Below are positions 33,252 through 33,336 of a stretch of DNA of 33,336 bases, one piece after another (the stretch's first letter is position 1; the number at the start of each line of letters is the position of its first letter). The notes beneath the pieces were generated by a model that saw only the letters and a program-made list of their open reading frames with translations, was not told the DNA's origin and searched no databases. The stretch comes from Sphingobium quisquiliarum P25. Lineage in GTDB: Bacteria > Pseudomonadota > Alphaproteobacteria > Sphingomonadales > Sphingomonadaceae. The DNA is taken from positions 1-33,336 of the forward strand of contig NZ_ATHO01000061.1 in the NCBI RefSeq assembly GCF_000445065.1, given 5' to 3'. A program made the position numbers and the translations under genes.

Positions 33252-33336
33252 CGCCGGCAGGTCTCCTGGCTCACGGGTCATCGCTTGATGCATGGCCTTC
33301 CCAGGCCTCGCAGGATTTAGCGTCCGGCCCAGTGGC
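33252..33336 (-). promoter_or_regulatory. cobalamin riboswitch, 3' half (5' half beyond window)
   Basis: On the minus strand, in order: CCACTG (33335-33330), GGGAAGG (33302-33296) and the B12 box GCCAGGAGACCTGCC (33270-33256), preceded by CCCGTGA. These are three conserved blocks of the cobalamin riboswitch in the correct order and strand. The 5' blocks would lie beyond 33336. It heads a leader of about 190 nt (33063-33251) containing the hairpin CCCTGG/CCAGGG (33225-33237) but no stem with a T-run, so control may be at translation or by Rho. It governs the receptor and PepSY genes. Confidence 0.9.

Noticed and set aside
33063..33293. 77-codon N-terminal extension of the B12-controlled TonB receptor
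   Set aside because: It would be translated from within the cobalamin riboswitch and would bury the signal peptide. The ATG at 33062 gives a normal exported receptor.
1..33336. tRNA, rRNA, CRISPR array, insertion sequence, phage or attachment sites
   Set aside because: No cloverleaf, spaced direct-repeat array, transposase or integrase was seen on either strand by eye. A computed scan was not possible.

Overview
The window reads as chromosomal DNA of an alphaproteobacterium, most likely a sphingomonad (Sphingobium, Sphingomonas or Novosphingobium type). The basis is high G+C with tightly packed ATGA-overlapping operons, two TonB-dependent receptors, a sphingomonad-style mix of short-chain dehydrogenases, acyl-CoA and sugar-catabolic genes, and no insertion sequence, phage, tRNA or rRNA. 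The genus is an inference; no marker gene is present.

Layout. (1) 1-2756: a 3'-truncated D-aminoacylase-type amidohydrolase on the minus strand, divergent from a LysR regulator, with a striking double dyad over the minus-strand promoter. (2) 2862-9072: a tight five-gene plus-strand operon of quinone oxidoreductase, bifunctional enoyl-CoA hydratase/3-hydroxyacyl-CoA dehydrogenase, acyl-CoA dehydrogenase, APH-fold kinase and TIM-barrel isomerase. The adjacent kinase and dehydrogenase look like a split bacterial version of animal ACAD10/11 and like LvaA/LvaC, which suggests catabolism of 4-hydroxyacyl-CoAs through a phosphorylated intermediate. (3) 9032-13855: a GH78 alpha-L-rhamnosidase and a ThuA-domain secreted protein on the minus strand, divergent from a GguC/AraD1-type protein; probably a plant-sugar locus. 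(4) 13974-17361: a TetR regulator and a TonB-dependent receptor closed by a strong terminator.

(5) 17494-25337 is the most unusual part. It is a continuous eight-gene operon coding for a Tat-exported HiPIP, an unrecognised secreted protein, a DUF1587/1595/1592/1588/1585 protein with one CxxCH haem site, a Tat-exported DUF1552 protein, a two-repeat COG4315-like secreted protein, a cytochrome c', a membrane cytochrome b561 and a short-chain dehydrogenase. Seven of the eight products look extracytoplasmic or membrane-bound and four carry or should carry redox cofactors. It looks like an undescribed periplasmic electron-transfer or oxidation system built round the DUF1592/DUF1552 pair.

(6) 25381-29427: a minus-strand extended SDR, a 378-bp AT-richer gap holding an orphan minus-strand terminator, then an SDR / SnoaL-like / SDR operon that ends in a 40-codon remnant. 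(7) 29392-33336: the 3' half of a cobalamin riboswitch at the right edge, a TonB-dependent receptor and a PepSY membrane protein, all on the minus strand; this is a B12-controlled uptake unit with a reductase-like partner.

All family names come from reading motifs in the translated sequence. No database search was run.
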